Assembly: GCA_019915015.1 (NCBI GenBank)
Contig: JAHBBC010000005.1
Location: 868,001 to 932,000, forward strand
DNA from: Auriscalpium vulgare
Lineage: Eukaryota; Basidiomycota; Agaricomycetes; Russulales; Auriscalpiaceae
DNA: 64,000 nt
Direction of reading: 5' to 3'
A program made the translations under genes and the position numbers. The notes below the pieces were generated by a model. That model worked only from the letters and a program-made list of their open reading frames with translations. It had not been told where the DNA came from and made no database searches. Each line of letters starts with the position of its first letter. The first letter of the stretch is position 1. Shown in pieces: positions 25,434-36,963 of this stretch.

Positions 25434-25814
25434 ACGAAGTTTTGAATATGCGCTATCGCATTGTGTGTACCATATTTATGACACAATCGACGGAGGTTGG
25501 GACATAACAAAACGGCCGGACAGTGGCCATGATGTTTTTCCGTTCGTTCTCTTCACCTGCCATGTGCTTGCCTAAGCGGAACCGCGTTAAACATTCCCGG
25601 AGACATCAGTGTCCTTGCCCGCTTCGAAGCGCGCTTGATGTCTGTAGGTTTGATGATCAAGCTGAGAGATGTCTTTTCGCGAATTCAAAAGCACATGATC
25701 TGGACCTCGTATGTGTCGAACTCACTTATGTACCCTCGGGCATGCATCCACTTACCGAGGACAACATGATGATGTTATACAGTTTATGCACCGCGGACCG
25801 CGCGTACCTGAGTG

Positions 25815-25860
25815 AGAGCTTAGTACTTAGTCTCCATTGCCGACCTTGCGCGGAAGACAG
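25815..25860 (+). repeat. Relic repeat shared with 59305-59345
   Basis: A block containing acttagtctccattgccgac, then one mismatch and ttgcgcggaagacagt, occurs here and again near 59309-59345 in the same orientation, about 33.5 kb apart. It probably marks two remnants of one repeat or gene family. Confidence 0.7.
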
Positions 25861-26299
25861 TCGTTCCGCCACTAAGAGTGAGAGCTGATAAAGTCTGTGG
25901 ATCGTGCGGCTTCACTCCTCTGCATTGATCAGCTTTAGACTGGGCTTCGTCGACTGATGGTTTCGTCGGCGAAAATTACGCTGTTCTGCAGAAAGATGAC
26001 GAGGCCGTTACTGGTGCTTAATGAGATAGATCTGCGCAGCAGAGGAAATGTTACCAAAACGACCGGCGCATTCAAAGCCTGCCCCCCCCCCCAGAGCTTC
26101 AGCCAAAAATACGAAGGATTGCACATCAATCACCTGCTTGTCTTCATGCTCATACATATGCATGCACGGCGTCATTAGCCTACGCCGGTCGCACGAAGAT
26201 TCGGCCTTGATAACTATTGGCCCTGACGTGCTATGTCCAATAAGCCGTATGACTAGCCATTAGATTATGGCCAAGTAGGTGGTACGACCTGTCATTGGG

Positions 26300-26560
26300 G
26301 TGAGATCGTTTGACATATACGATCCTGGAGGTTTGTGTCACTAACGCGAGCCCGCAGGGCGCGAAAAACGCGTCGATGGGCCCAGTGACAAAGCACACCA
26401 GAGTTAACTTTCCTGCCTTAGCATTTCGAGCCGACAGAGGCACTGTAGACGCACGTTCAAGGAGAAATAACGGGATAACCACGAGGTCGGCCATGCCTCC
26501 TCGATCATCTCCCACCCAATCTTGCGATCTGCCCTCCGTTGCCGACAACTTCCACCACTG
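26300..26560 (+). repeat. Diverged direct repeat, unit 1
   Basis: Shared blocks with 28090-28345 in the same order: cgagc(c/t)gacagag, caaggagaaata(a/g)cgggat, ggtcggcca, cccac(c/t)caatct and gatctgccctc. The minus-strand frame here (about 26231-26548) reads as a partly hydrophobic peptide with a counterpart in unit 2. Confidence 0.6.
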
Positions 26561-28089
26561 AGGTACTTACTGTTGGTAGGTTGCTATCGCCGCACCGCTC
26601 GGTGCAGGGGCGCGACAGGTCAAGTCCTATGAAGAAAACAAATTACAAAGGCAGCGATCGCAGCCGCCATACGGCTGTTTTGGCCCGATCAATGATTCGT
26701 CGTGATACATAGGTACCGTTGACTACGGAGATATAGGCCTCACAGAGTCACATAGCGCGAGAACGATAGCCTTCAAAGCCTCGCTGAAAGACGGGTCCCT
26801 AGTGAATTGGGCCGAAACTTGTCCTTGGTCCCACGAAGATATCATGCTGTAGGTGGTAACTTGCCAGCACCCAGACCAGCGGAGACATGCACGACTTGCA
26901 AAGTTGTTACTGGAGTGGATACACAGGCAGTTGCCAATCGAGTTATCGTCGATCCCGATGCGTCGAAGGCCCAGATTTTCATTATGCAGCGAAGACCAGA
27001 TCGAGATTCACGGAAACAGAGCACCAAAAGAACGCAAGAGAGTGCCCGCCGTGTCGCCATCCTTACACGCACATGGGTCTTTGCAGGCAGCTCTAGGACA
27101 ACGCGGCCTTCGAGGGAAGGGTTGCGAAGACAAACGACGACAATTTCATCATGCACTGGCGGTACGTCGGATAATTGTGACGGAACCAAGGAGCAGTACT
27201 AGGGACTTGAATACACTGCCGCTTGCGGACAGATAGATCGGGTGGGTTGCTGAACCATACCACCTTGAGCTGGCGGTACGTCGGAGAAACTGGTGCAGGC
27301 GAACGGGTATCTGGCCAGTGTGTCGCGAGGGGGAAAGGGACACAAGGGGACACACCCAGTACACACCCTCGGCGTATGATCGGAAGTGTGTTCGGATGCA
27401 GCATGTGCTCGACAGTCAACGATCTGCGAACAGACCCGAGAGGTACATAAACCGGAGTCAGGTCCGGGTGCCGAGGGCGGAACCAGGGTACGTACCTGCG
27501 CAGGTGCAGAGTTGACATGAGTGCCTCTCGGGCTTTGTAATAAAGACCAGATGAAAGAGGGCGTTGTCAGCCGAGAGACGCGCTGTTTTGAACGGAGATG
27601 AGGATCTCACCAGGTGCTTTGAGCTCACAAACGGCACAGCCGCGATACAATGAGTCCTAGATGTTCCCTGTCCACAGGCAACATAGCCTCCTGCGAAGCC
27701 GGTCGTTTAGTCAAATATGGCAACACAACAAGGCCGCGAGAATGACACGGCCAGTAAAGTCTCCAGAGGGTTTCGCCCAGCTGGCACCTCGGGCACGACG
27801 TCTGCAAGCTCACTGAGATTTGGACGCTTGCGACTGCATGACAAGCAACGACCAATAGGAGGCAATAGGGCGATCGTTCCGTCGGATGTCGGGTTGATCT
27901 GGATCTAAGTAACGAGTCAAAGGTCAGCGTCTGTATAGAGACGTCAGACTAGACTTGGGACATTAGCACTCACCATCCCGCTGGTACAGGCCAGAACACT
28001 AGGCCAGAACCGACAATCAGGCCTTGGTCGTGCCGTCGGTAACATGCCGCCGGGTGGATGTAGTTATCAATAACTCGTTTAGACAGGTG

Positions 28090-28345
28090 TATCCCTCCAC
28101 CGAAGAGTGCCGCAGAGAGTGCACCTATGGCCTCAGTGCTCGACAAACGACAGCAAAGCAAATCTGCACCCTGGATCGCAGTATCTCGAGCTGACAGAGA
28201 CGTACAAGGAGAAATAGCGGGATTAATCCGTCAGGTCGGCCAGTGGTCGGCCACGGTCCAGCCAGTCAACATCAGTCGACGTTTCTCCGAGCATCCATCG
28301 CCCACTCAATCTCGGGATCTGCCCTCGGAAAGTCATTACGAGGGC
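28090..28345 (+). repeat. Diverged direct repeat, unit 2
   Basis: Second copy of the unit at 26300-26560, with the same order of short identical blocks separated by substitutions and small indels. It carries an insertion relative to unit 1 between the ggtcggcca and cccactcaatct blocks. Confidence 0.6.
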
Positions 28346-28387
28346 AGGGACAGATAATAGAGCATTATACGCGCCTTTATGCATCCG

Positions 28388-28412
28388 TGTGAGCCGAGGG
28401 TTTCGCCTCGGC
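28388..28412. other. Short perfect hairpin
   Basis: gagccgagg, a six-base loop and cctcggctc form a 9-bp GC-rich stem. No function can be assigned; it lies inside the relic region. Confidence 0.5.
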
Positions 28413-29954
28413 TCGCCAAGTGCAACGGAGAAATCAGCTAGGGATCGATGATGCTAGATGGCTGGTTTTGGCTGATATTGCCATGATACATGAAAAACAA
28501 AGGGCAAGGATCCAGAGAGTCACAAGAAGGTGTGCAGCGAGCGCGAGAACGGACATAGTGTAAATTCTGCCCCAATGTGGCAGAGAGGGCCCAGAATGCG
28601 ATATCTCGTCCATCAAGATTTGGGGGAACAGAAGAGCACTTCCAGAAGATGGACGCTTCTTGACCGTTCCGAAATACCGAGAGACGCGACGCTGAGGCGC
28701 AACACCGCGAGGAGCCGTAGTGTTCGGACGGTTACCATCGCGCAGCGTAAAGCTACGAGATGATATCAAGGAGTGGCAGTACGTCGGAAAAAGGGGACTC
28801 CGAGCTGGGCCTGAAGGAAAGCATGCACACGACGGTGCACGACGCTTAGTAGGCTTGGGATCGCGTTGACCGCACCGAGTTCCGAGAGGCGAGCGAAGCA
28901 GGGCACGGTGCACGGAGGGCGCGTGGTGTTGCGCTGACGGGCTTGACGGTCGGAAGTGTTCGGATGTGCTGCACATGCTGGTCGACGCTACGGGAGGCAG
29001 GCCCGGGGGCCCGAGTGGTTCGGTGACATCATTGCATTCAGTATACCGTGCATGCGACGCTGTTCCGTCATTGCGAGCGCGAGTGCTGGCCGGACCGACG
29101 AGCACACCGAGGCATCAGAACAACGCCATGACGTCGTCTGGAAGCGCTTCGAAGGGCGAAGAACAGAGACGCGACGGCGATGAACGGCCTCAGCGCGAAT
29201 CCAGCTGTCAACGAACACCCTTGAACAAGCAAGGCAGTTGCGACGCATCGAGGGTTCCCGGGCCGTCCTACTACTAGAATCTCAGGGAATATGCCATGGC
29301 ACCCTCGCCTTGCGATGCCGATCAGAAAGGCAAGGCATCGGGCAGGCCAGCAGCCGTCGGCACACCCGATCAGAAGGATGGGAGAGCAGAGCGGCGGCTG
29401 CATTGAATGGATGGTCCATCAGAGGAATGATCCCGAGTGGCCAGATTAGCGCATTGGCCACAATCAACGAGCGCGGGCATACCACGGAGAATCCCTGTGA
29501 TGGGTCGTGGCCCGCCGTCGTCGTCGACAGCGACGAGGGCCTGCGGACATTCTGCGGAAAATACACCGGGTCGCTTCCACCCCAAGGCGCACTAGCGCAA
29601 GTCAACCGTACCTGCCATCGCCCCAACGATGTGATCAGATGAAATGGCGTGCATTAACCGCACGGTCTTCGGAGGAACGACCGTGCATGCATCAGGCGAA
29701 CACCGGGCAGCAGCGGGCGTTTTGCATGGGCGGGCGATGGTGGGCCCGCCGGCATGGAGCCCGGCACGCCTCCGAGTCCGAGTCGCTCGCCCGCCCCCCC
29801 CGCCCTGCCCAAAGGGGACATGCGCCCGCTCGCCGATCTGCCGCGGCCGCCCCTCGGCACGCAGGGACTCCAGCCACCGCGCCTCGTCCTGCGCGGAAAG
29901 GTCACGCCCCCGCGCACCGCTGTCTGCTAATCACCCTCCGCGTCGGTTATTCTG

Positions 29955-32900
29955 ATGGCCACCGCTGCCAGCTCGTCCTCCGCGCACGCACAGGTCGCGA
30001 CCGCCGCCGCCAAGAACGGACCGGTGCTCGTTGCCCAAGGGGACTGGACGAAGAACCTCGTGCATCTCGCGAAGACGGCCGAGCTCAAGTGCGTGTTGTT
30101 GTGTTTTTTTTCTGCGCGATTTGTGCCGTGAGCGGGGACGCGCGTTCTGTTTTCGCGGGCCCTGTGCGATCGGCCGTGACGCAGGGCGTCGGGATAGGTC
30201 GCTGCCTGCCCTCGGCGGTGCCGGAAGCAAAATTGTTTGGACGGACGGCTCATAGATGGATATGCATTTCTTGCAGGAAACATGCGCTCACGCTCCAGCT
30301 GCACACGGCGCACATCCTGTCCGCGCACGCGACGCTGGACCAAAAAACAAAGTCCATTCAGGATCTGAAGGAGCAGAAGAACAAGTGCGTGCAGTGGCCC
30401 GTGCGCGTGCCTCGTGCTTACGCTGCGCGCCCAGGTTGGAAAGCGAGCGCCTGCGCCTGCTAAAATGCCTACGTGAGGTGCGTGCACTAGCGTTGCGGGA
30501 AAAACCTGAGTTTTTCCCCGAAAACGTTTTTCCCCGGTAATGTACCTGTATAGTACCGGTACCATACCTGCCCTGCCCTGGGCCCCAATATACCCGGTAC
30601 AATACCTCCAGCACGTGATGTGTGTCGGCCCCTCCGGCGCCCGGCGCCGGCCCATGAGCCATGAGGCTCGCAGCCTCGCACGCAGACATGGCCGGCAGTC
30701 GTAAGGTGGTTGTGCAATGCTACGCGGATGTTTAAGGAGGTATTAGACACATCCCGCCTCGGCATGGGATAGTTGCAAGAGTGTTGTATGCAGCAACGTG
30801 TGTATGATCGACCCGTTGCTGTGATCGACATTTACACTCCGTAGTGAGTGACTAAATGAGGGCGCAATCTTCACCTTCGACACTGGCCTAGCACATTTTG
30901 CCAACCCTCAAAACTGTCAAATGGCGGACGACGAGGTCATCCACGACATCGACTCATTTCAAACTCTGGGTGATATCCTCAAAAGAATACCCATTCCCGA
31001 CGACATTAAACATGTCCTACTACCCACACCAGCCCTGCGCAATGCCGATATCCAAAATTTCCCTGTCCCACCGGAGGCGAACGCGCCGTCTCTGCTCCAG
31101 CAGAGCACACTCTTCTCGAAGGGCCAAAGCTTCATAACGGCCGCAAATGCAATGGTCCTGCTCTCTAGGCCGATGCCGCCGCACACCGAGGTGTTGGAAA
31201 TCCTGCAAAACCGCGTCATCCCCGCCCTAGAGACAGGCTATGCTTGCCTGGGCTATCCTGTTCAAGAGTCGGTCACTCAACAAACACTCAAAACCCCGAT
31301 GTGGGTTCTCACCTACTGGTACGAGGTCCGGCGCATACTCGCTGCCAAGGCGCGCCTTTCTCTGGCCACTGCGTGGTTGAAGACTTGGACCGAGGGCTTG
31401 CTCAACGACGAGGTGAAGTCCCTTGCTGCAGACACGTCAGCACTCCTCGACGACTGGCCATGGGACGTACCCCTCCCAACGACGATGGGCGTCGATCCAA
31501 AGACGCTTACATCGTACTGTGGTCGGCGTTGGCTGGCGGCGGAGCATATGGATCAGCTGGGGATGCTGCTAGGTCATCGTCTGCAAAGACAAGGCAAGCC
31601 GGCATGTATACTGCCGAGTGCGGCATCAGTCAAGCTCATTGACACGTACCGCAACCGCGCACGACTCAATGCTAGCGGAACATCTTACCAATCAATGCGC
31701 GGCATCACTCCCCTACGATTGGCTGGCTCGCAGCTGCAAGATGGATCACTCAAGGAGGTTGGAATGACGATCGGGGTGCGGATCGATGGCGCGGATGTGC
31801 TCTTGCCAGCAGCCGTACACGAGACAAATCACTGGGTGTCCGTTGCGATCAGCGTAGAGCCACACACGGCTTTCTATGCTGATTCTCTTGGACGGAAGCC
31901 GCCCCGCGAGCTGTTGGAGATGATAGAATGGTGGTTAGGACAACACGGAGCGACTGGGCCGCTTTCACTCAACGTGTTACCATGCACCCCACAGCTCGAC
32001 AGCTTCTCCTGCTCTGTCCTCAGCCACAATTCTCTTGCTCACCATCTCATCCCCGACGACATCCATCTCCTCTCGGATACAGACTGTGTCGTGCAACGCA
32101 TTCGACACCTTGCTGACATAATGTGTTACCTACGTGACATGGTCAGTGCGCGCTCAGCTTCACTTACTTGCGGACTCGACTCACCGACAGTGCAGGACAG
32201 TCTCAAATACAAGTCCAATATGCTAGCGCCTGGCATGCTTATACGGGCAAGTGCGCACACATCGGCGTTCACGAAGCCGCAGTTATTGAGTCTAGAAGGC
32301 GTCGTTAAGAGGCGACTGAGTGTAGCCACCAATGTCACGCCACTCACCGTGCCAGCCAAACGCACGAAGAAAAATGCCGCTTCGAAAGGAAAGGAACGGC
32401 GGAGAGTTCCGGCAATGCGGGGAGCAAGCAGCAGTGGGACGAGGTCTTCAAACCGGCGCCGTTGAATCTGCATATTGCTGGAACGTCAACTGTAAGTGCC
32501 CAAAGAGGTTGTCAGCGCGCGACAGCAGTAAGTAACAGAAGCTTTGCTTACAGGTTGCAAAGCGTTCGGGCGGAAACACAGTCGCTACGCACAAGCAGCC
32601 TAGTAGTTCACCGGTACTGCAAGACCAGCAGCTCGATGAACAGAAATCAGATGCCGAAGGAGTTGCGGACGGCGCAGCTCCGTATGTGAACGAGATGGGG
32701 AAGAAGATGGGAGCGACATGGAGATTGAGCTTAACCCTGGTGACCTTGTCAAATGGGTGCAGCCGAAGAAGGATGCGCGCCGGGGAGGACGGCCGCCGGA
32801 TCCTCTGATGGACGCTCTCACCGAGGCTTGCTATCGCCGCGACAATCCAACTACGCTGCTCTGGCGCTGTGTCGGAGGTCCTGATAACCCTTGCCATCAT

Positions 32901-35900
32901 ACTTTCCGACATCGAGCGTTGATCCGAGTCGTTCGTCATGCAAAGGACTGCCCCAAGCTGTCCTCAGAGCTGCGGGAGAAAGTGCACATACATTCAGCTG
33001 GAAAGGCACTGTCTGCGCAGGTCCAGGAGCTCACCAATTCGAAAGGATCCATGATGGTTGCGAAGGAACTAGGAGCTCAAGATGGAATTGGACAAGATGG
33101 GGAGAAGCAAGATGCAGGCGCCGCGACACATGCGTTCTTTCGGCAAGCAAAGGCGCTTGGGAAGCTCGAGCGTCACAGAAAGCTCGACCTTGCCATTCTT
33201 AAACTCATATGCGTCGCGGGTTTGCCAACATATATCGTCTCGCGCCCGGAGTGGAAGGAGATGCTTGAGATTGCCTTACCATCATATGCACCTTCAACCA
33301 GAGACAAGCTCGAATATGAAGGCATCGTAAACGAAGCATCGTGGGTCCGCCGGGAGCAACTCAAGTATCTGCAAGGTCAGGAAGACCTCACTCTCTCCTA
33401 TGACGGCGGAACTTCGACAGGTCGTGAGTCCTACTGGACTGTACACGTCTCGACCTCAGACCGTGAAGTATACTTGATGGACACACGGGAGGCAACTTCC
33501 GAGTCGCACACTGCACCTTGGATTGTTGAGAATGTCGCAAGTCCGGTGCGTGGGCATTGGAACTTAACTACTTCAGCAATTTCTAACAACTTCGCGCAGA
33601 TTGTCAATGCCATCGGTCCGTCCAGGTTTTCCGGCCTGACATGTGATAGCACGGGTAACACGCGAGCCTCGCGTTCCATTGCAATTCTGGCCCTCATGCC
33701 CACTGCGCTCAATCTTGCGGATGTTTGCCATCACTTGAATCGCACAATCCTTGAGATTAATCTCATTGATGTTTCAAACCGGTGCGCAAACGTCCACACT
33801 ACCAGCATTAATCAGATCTAATCCGCAACCAGATCATCCGTGTGGTGCGGCAGACAATAACATTATTTCATACCTCGCACGCTGGACATGCAGCCCTCAA
33901 GAAAGCTCGTGAAAAACTAAAGACAGGACGCGGCCTGGAGGCTATCGGAAAGACGAGATTCGCAACAATCCCGCTCTCTGCTCGCTCTGTCCATCGGTCC
34001 TCAGCTGCGATCAAGAAAGTCATCCGTGAATCGCCTAACGGACTTTATGAGGTACAATTGATGGATCGACTAGACGAAATGACTTGCTGACAACATTCGC
34101 AGGAAATTGCTGAGTATTTTCAGCCTGCACCGGATGATCACCAGACATTCAAGTTCGAGTCTGGTCTCTCCCAGTTCATCGCGGCCACTTTGCCTGCAAC
34201 AAAGGCATTAGCCTGCCTGGAGGCTCTGGAGGCGACTGCTGCCGACGTCTATATATTCTGGCATGCTGTTATTCGTGCAACAGAGGACGCCTTTCAAAAT
34301 CCTAGGCTGTATTTTGACGCTGAGGTCGCGAACGCATCCGCGGCATCCTCAATGCGCGACATCGCCAACTCTTTCTGGATGGCAACATAGCTAATAATGC
34401 ATACCTTGCTGCAGCATATCTGAACCCTGGTTAGAGCCATTCTTTTGCTTGCATCTCGTCGCTGTCTTATGTGTGCATCAATCAGATCTTATCACGTCGG
34501 ACCTGTGGCTACCGGAAGGCGAGAAGGTGACACTCATTGGTGTTCGGCATCCATCAATTTTCGAGTCCGTTGTCCGCTTCTTAGCCAACATCGGAGAGAA
34601 AGAGATCGTTCATGGCCATAAGAAGGCATTCTTGAAGTGGGCAAAAAAGGGAAATCATTTACAGCCCAACTTCACAGGGAAACTCTAGCCTATGCTCGAC
34701 ACCAGTTCCCATTCGATCATCCGCTCGACGATACGGTTCCGCAGGCGGTCCTTAAGTGGTGGAAGGGCCGTGTTGGCTCTGATAATGTGCACATCCTTCC
34801 GGTACGTGTTCGTGTCCGTATGATTCACCGAGCGCTGCCGACTGATGCTGTCATGAATAGCATCTCGCTATCAAACTGTATTCCGTCCGAGTCAACTCCA
34901 TGCCCGATGAACGGACTGGCTCTACATTCACATGGCTTACTCCAAAGCATAGGAATCGGCTATCCGTGCATAACATGTCTGCAATGACTCAAGTCCGACA
35001 GTACCACATGTCTAAGAGCAAGGTAAGCAACCTCCGTTCTTTATTGAAGTACACAGTGTTCCAACCATTCGAGCAGGTGCGCGCGCACACTAATCAATTC
35101 CCTTCGGTCAAGTTCTACAACATCGAAAAGAAGGTATTCCCCTCTTCAGAAAACGCACCCGCACCGATGTCGGACGAAGAAGACGACAATGACGACAATG
35201 ACGTTCAAGGTGAAGACCTGGCAGAACCGTACGAACCTGCCAATGCTTTCATCAAGATGCCTCACATCAACCTGAGGTCTGCAATTTTATCTGATGTCCT
35301 CGCGGAGGAAGCTCAGCTTCCTGCACGTCGGAACCCTGCTGTCGGAGTCAGTGCAGGTCAGGCTAGGGACGAGAGCATACCAGATTCTGATGAAGAGGAC
35401 AATGATTTCAGCACAGATGCCTTGTTTCAATAAGCCTCCCGAGGTTTCAGTATGTATTGTACGCGTTGTTACAATGTACGCTCGAGTGCTGCGGCAGCCT
35501 TGCAAAAGCCGCGTCTGCTGACAAATCATGACACTTGTGTAGCAGGCAGCAGCGAATTCGTACAGGTCGGGGCACCTACGGCTAAGCTCTGGCAATTTGG
35601 CTATGGATACATACACTGCTAAATCTTCATCTGATGCATTGAAACCATTCCAAATCCTCGTGTGTACGCGAAAATCGAGCTGCTACTGCGTGGGAACTAA
35701 ACATCACGTGACTATTTCCCTGGTACGGTACCGGTTTGATACCTCCCCGGCTAGGAGCGCCACCGGTACCTTACCGGGGGGATACTGGCCAGAGGTTTTT
35801 CCCGCAACACTAGCGTGCACCCCCGAGCCCGTGACCCGTGCCCGTGCCCGCGTCGTACCCCGCAGTCCGGTGACGCAAGTGTCGCTGACACCGCGGTCTG

Positions 35901-36541
35901 CAAATGTATTCACTAGGTCAACGAAGACCGGGACAAGGTGTGCCCGCCGACCCGGCTTCCCCGCATTCCAATGCCAACTATGACGACGTGTGTTGTTTAT
36001 CGTTAGGCCGACATCATGGAGGCGCAGATCACGACAGAGTACGTGAGCTAGGATCCCGAGTGGGTGACTGTGGAATTGACGTGATCCCGGGGACCGTCGC
36101 GTCGACGCGTCGGTACGGCAGGTGCAAAGAGCTGCGGAATCGCATCCAGCAGATCACGGACGGGGACTACGCGAGCGCGAAACGCGACGTGGACGCGCTG
36201 CGGGTCGAGCTGGGCGAGCCTCCCCTGCCAAGTCTGCAGGCGACGCTGGAAGAAAAGTCGCAGCAGTATGTTTTGCAGATGCAGTCCTCCACAGCCATTC
36301 CGCGTGGATTCGGTGGGTACTGCGCTGACTCGGCCGACTGAACAGGTATCTCCTGGAGCGCCGGCTAAGCGCTGAACAGAACACGCACAAGCGCGCTGCG
36401 GACGAGATGGTGCTGGAGGGGGTGGCCCCGCCGCCTGGGACGAAGCGCCCGCGGGGGCGTCCGAAGGGCTCGAAGAACCGGAAGGCAGCGCCTGCGGCGG
36501 GTGGAGGAGACGCGCAGCTTGGACTGAGCGCGACCGAATGA
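29955..36541 (+). CDS. Coiled-coil, AT-hook host gene interrupted by hAT copy A in intron 3
   Basis: Exons inferred from splice signals and frame: 29955-30088, 30277-30384, 30435-30477, [5.5-kb intron 30478-36006 containing the transposon], 36007-36038, 36122-36265, 36346-36541. The product (~218 aa) has a long helical, heptad-like stretch (HALTLQLHTAHILSAHATL ... SIQDLKEQKNKLESERLRLL ... KELRNRIQQI). A C-terminal AT-hook-like basic motif, KRPRGRPKGSKNRK, suggests a nuclear DNA-binding protein. No family name is recognised. Three donors in this gene share GTGCGTG. The transposon sits 2 nt after the GT of intron 3. If splicing still uses this donor and the acceptor at 36006, the protein is unaffected; otherwise the gene is truncated after LLKCLRE. 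Confidence 0.7.
30480..30487. repeat. 8-bp target-site duplication, left side of copy A
   Basis: GCGTGCAC immediately precedes the TAG start of the element and is repeated perfectly at 35813-35820. Eight bp is the hAT-superfamily duplication length. Confidence 0.97.
30488..30507 (+). repeat. Left terminal inverted repeat of copy A
   Basis: Twenty bases TAGCGTTGCGGGAAAAACCT. They pair with 35793-35812 with one mismatch at position 4, the N of the hAT TAGNG terminus. Confidence 0.95.
30921..35433 (+). pseudogene. Ulp1-hAT transposase gene, copy A (five 1-base homopolymer deletions)
   Basis: Same gene as on copy B: six exons or more, with introns beginning gtaagtgccc (32492), gtgcgcaaac (about 33783), gtacaattga (about 34051), gttagagcc (about 34429) and gtacgtgttc (about 34802). 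Relative to copy B one base is missing from homopolymers at about 32397 (C), 32697-32700 (G), 33772-33774 (T), 34335 (C) and 34643-34648 (A). Each breaks the frame. At 34044-34046 (TTT) copy A keeps the frame and copy B does not. Taken literally this copy cannot make the full protein. However, the error pattern resembles homopolymer miscalls, so it may be intact in the organism. The Ulp1 part (30921 to about 32390) is undisturbed and identical in translation to copy B. Confidence 0.75.
35793..35812 (-). repeat. Right terminal inverted repeat of copy A
   Basis: Reverse complement reads TAGTGTTGCGGGAAAAACCT, matching the left terminus except for C/T at position 4. Confidence 0.95.
35813..35820. 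repeat. 8-bp target-site duplication, right side of copy A
   Basis: GCGTGCAC, identical to 30480-30487. Confidence 0.97.
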
Positions 36542-36963
36542 GTCGACCGAGCGTGTAGTAGTAATGTGTGGCAAGGCGGTGTGTCATGCCGGGGCCACGT
36601 CGGTGCCCTGGGATTTGCAATGCACGCGTGACTCCGCAGCTGGCTGATTGACGCAGCTGGGCGGATTGACTCGATGGACGGATTAGGCAGGCAGGCCCGG
36701 GGATGCGCGCCGGAGAGGCGGAGAGAAAGGGATCGGACGTGGGCGACGCGCGTCAGCACAAATGATGACGGACGGATGCGGGTCGGACCAGTGGCGGCTG
36801 CCGACGGCGACGCGATCGGTGCGCCCCCGATCCCATCTTGCCCGCTCATCTCAGATTACACATCCTGCTGCCCGTCCCCCTCAGCTATATAACAACACCA
36901 TGCCACCGTCCCAATCCCCATCCACCGCCCACCCACTCCTCCGCCCCCGACACCCGTGCCCAG
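36542..36963. promoter_or_regulatory. 5' region of the cyclin gene
   Basis: Between the coiled-coil gene stop and the cyclin ATG at 36964. A CAGCTATATAACAACACC stretch at about 36881-36898 looks like a TATA box 66-80 bp before the ATG, followed by a C-rich leader. Confidence 0.5.

Larger units (their letters stand above)
25434..29954. other. Gene-poor accessory region with duplicated relics
   Basis: This 4.5-kb stretch contains no convincing intact gene. It holds a relic with a copy at 59.3 kb (25815-25860), two diverged direct copies of a ~250-bp unit (26300-26560 and 28090-28345) and shared short blocks between 27.1-27.5 and 28.7-29.0 kb. The minus-strand frame at 28434-29105 (about 220 codons) ends with a hydrophobic stretch (MSVLALAAHLLVTLWILAL) that could be a remnant of a membrane-protein gene. 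Short CG-rich hairpins also occur. It looks like decayed transposon or gene-family debris. Confidence 0.5.
30488..35812 (+). mobile_element. hAT-superfamily DNA transposon, copy A (5325 bp, full length)
   Basis: The element is bounded by 20-bp terminal inverted repeats (left TAGCGTTGCGGGAAAAACCT; right end the reverse complement of the same with T at position 4) and by the perfect 8-bp duplication GCGTGCAC. TAGNG matches the hAT terminal consensus. It carries one multi-exon gene on the plus strand encoding an Ulp1-like domain fused to a DUF659/hAT transposase. Subterminal zones are rich in GGTACC/ACCGGT motifs at both ends. It is inserted inside intron 3 of the coiled-coil/AT-hook gene in the same orientation. 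Relative to copy B it differs, as far as I could read, only by six single-base homopolymer length changes. Confidence 0.96.

Noticed and set aside
29507..30463. 318-codon plus-strand frame before the coiled-coil gene
   Set aside because: It runs through intron sequence of the coiled-coil gene in another frame and is Arg-rich low complexity.
30921..32465. Stand-alone Ulp1 protease gene as a separate host gene
   Set aside because: It lies inside the transposon boundaries in both copies and splices in frame to the transposase.
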